Part shown: positions 63,201 through 64,000 of the stretch, piece by piece
Numbering within the stretch: position 1 is the first letter of the stretch
How the letters are laid out: every line of letters begins with the position of its first letter
From: JBGPLJ01 sp963826145
GTDB lineage: Bacteria; Pseudomonadota; Gammaproteobacteria; Steroidobacterales; Steroidobacteraceae
Assembly: GCA_963826145.1 (NCBI GenBank)
Contig: CAWGVW010000001.1
Coordinates: 1,674,001-1,738,000 of the forward strand
Length of the DNA stretch: 64,000 bases
Direction: 5' to 3'
Notes under the pieces: model-generated
What the model was told of the DNA's origin: nothing
The model's database searches: none
Seen by the model: only the letters and a program-made list of their open reading frames with translations
Program-made: the position numbers and the translations under genes

Positions 63201-64000
63201 TCAGCCGAAAGGATCCCGGAGCACGATGGTCTGCGCGCGGTCCGGACCGGTCGAAACCATGTCCGGCGGCACGCCGACCAAATCGCTCAAACGCTCAAGA
63301 TAGCGCCGTGCGTTTGCCGGCAGCCCCGCATAGTCGGTGATGCCGATCGTCGACTCCTTCCAGCCCGGCCATTCCTCATAGATCGGTTCGCACTCCGCGA
63401 ACACGTCAGGTATGGCGGGCGCGCAGTCGATGCTCTTGCCATGGAGCTTGTAGTTCACGCACACGCGGATCGTGTCGAGCCCGTCGAGCACATCGAGCTT
63501 CATGATGCAAAGGCCCGAGACGCTGCTGTTGATGACCGCGCGCCTGAGCGCCACGGCATCGAACCAGCCGCAGCGGCGACGGCGTCCGGTGACGGCGCCG
63601 AACTCATGACCAACGCGGGAGAGGTGCTCGCCCGCTTCGTCGAACAATTCCGTCGGGAAAGGTCCGCCGCCAACGCGCGTCGCATACGCTTTGACGATGC
63701 CGAGCACATAATGGACATCGCGCGGCCCCAGGCCCGTTCCCGTCGAGGCGCCCCCTGCAGTCGTATTCGACGAAGTAACGAACGGATAGGTCCCGTGGTC
63801 CACGTCGAGCATCGCGCCCTGCGCGCCCTCGAAGAGGATATTGCCACCCTTCTTCTGAATGTCATCGAGCGCGAGCGTCACATCCGTGACGATCGGCCGC
63901 ACGCGCTCGGCCTGCGTGAGGGTCTCATCGAGCGTCTGCTGGAAATCGACAGCCTCGACGCCGTAGTACTGGCGCAGCAGGAAATTGTGGTAGTCGAGGA
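63201..64000 (-). CDS. purA: Adenylosuccinate synthetase, C-terminal part (5' end outside window)
   Basis: First committed step from IMP to AMP. About 265 of 430 residues are visible, running off the right edge. Recognised segments: FEGAQGAMLDVDHGTYPFVT, SSNTTAGGASTGTGLGPRDV, GIVKAYATRVGGGPFPTELF, GRRRRCGWFDAVALRRA, and the C-terminal STGPDRAQTIVLRDPFG. The frame is open to base 64000 (upstream residues include YHNFLLRQYYGVEAVDF). Confidence 0.97.
   Translation of the reverse strand, partial: LDYHNFLLRQYYGVEAVDFQQTLDETLTQAERVRPIVTDVTLALDDIQKKGGNILFEGAQGAMLDVDHGTYPFVTSSNTTAGGASTGTGLGPRDVHYVLGIVKAYATRVGGGPFPTELFDEAGEHLSRVGHEFGAVTGRRRRCGWFDAVALRRAVINSSVSGLCIMKLDVLDGLDTIRVCVNYKLHGKSIDCAPAIPDVFAECEPIYEEWPGWKESTIGITDYAGLPANARRYLERLSDLVGVPPDMVSTGPDRAQTIVLRDPFG

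Overview
The window is 64 kb of GC-rich, tightly packed bacterial chromosome. Gene content points to a gammaproteobacterium near the Xanthomonadales/Nevskiales/Steroidobacteraceae branch. The supporting signs are orn with an M48 protease and rsgA, a dapA gene followed by a BamC-type lipoprotein, tRNA-Ser/SRP RNA/dnaX/ybaB/recR in one block, a complete SUF operon led by an Rrf2 regulator, the mlaFEDCB phospholipid-transport operon, rpsF-rpsR-rplI-dnaB-alr, and rpsP-rimM-trmD-rplS next to ffh. This placement is inference from content and order. Most of the window is core genome. There is no prophage, insertion sequence or CRISPR array.

Layout. 1-6.3 kb: 3' end of PEP synthase, then a convergent chain of translationally coupled genes (oligoribonuclease, DUF938 methyltransferase, threonine/serine dehydratase, GFA-fold protein), then an M48 protease and RsgA. 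6.3-11.1 kb (minus): recR, ybaB, dnaX, SRP RNA and tRNA-Ser, a lipoprotein/beta-barrel chimera, and dapA. 11.2-16.2 kb (plus): GcvR-like regulator, peroxiredoxin, a large inverted repeat, PhoH/PIN protein, BepA-like chaperone/protease and MlaA. 16.2-20.4 kb (minus): mlaBCDEF preceded by class I aldolase. 20.6-27.8 kb (plus): an Rrf2 regulator with an IscR-type operator, sufBCDS, sufU, sufT, a Rieske protein and a SixA phosphatase.

27.8-33.1 kb (minus): L-serine dehydratase, PutA, a small XRE regulator and a membrane protein. 33.1-35.9 kb (plus): GNAT enzyme, a hydratase, a VOC protein and a Tat-type haloacetate-dehalogenase-like hydrolase, ending in a 24-25 bp inverted repeat. 35.9-39.5 kb: queuosine-precursor transporter, Hsp15, and the Kbl/Tdh threonine-to-glycine pathway. 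39.5-44.8 kb (minus): SppA, rplS, trmD, rimM, rpsP and ffh. 44.8-50.1 kb: CorB-like protein, RadA and a Ser/Thr kinase-PP2C phosphatase-FHA cassette. 50.1-57.7 kb (minus): alr, dnaB, rplI, rpsR, rpsF, then cysQ, rlmB and rnr.

57.7-64 kb: tRNA-Leu, then an unusual cluster combining an NrtA/SsuA-type ABC importer with a SCO copper chaperone and a cupredoxin. In this genome its binding protein carries an internal out-of-frame deletion and its permease an in-frame amber codon, so the importer is decaying while its copper-protein genes stay open. After it come a LigF-like glutathione transferase, a CmcJ-family oxidoreductase and the 3' part of purA. This cluster, the BamC-like/beta-barrel chimera, two palindromic intergenic elements and an apparent frameshift in the rpsF tail are the parts least like textbook annotation.
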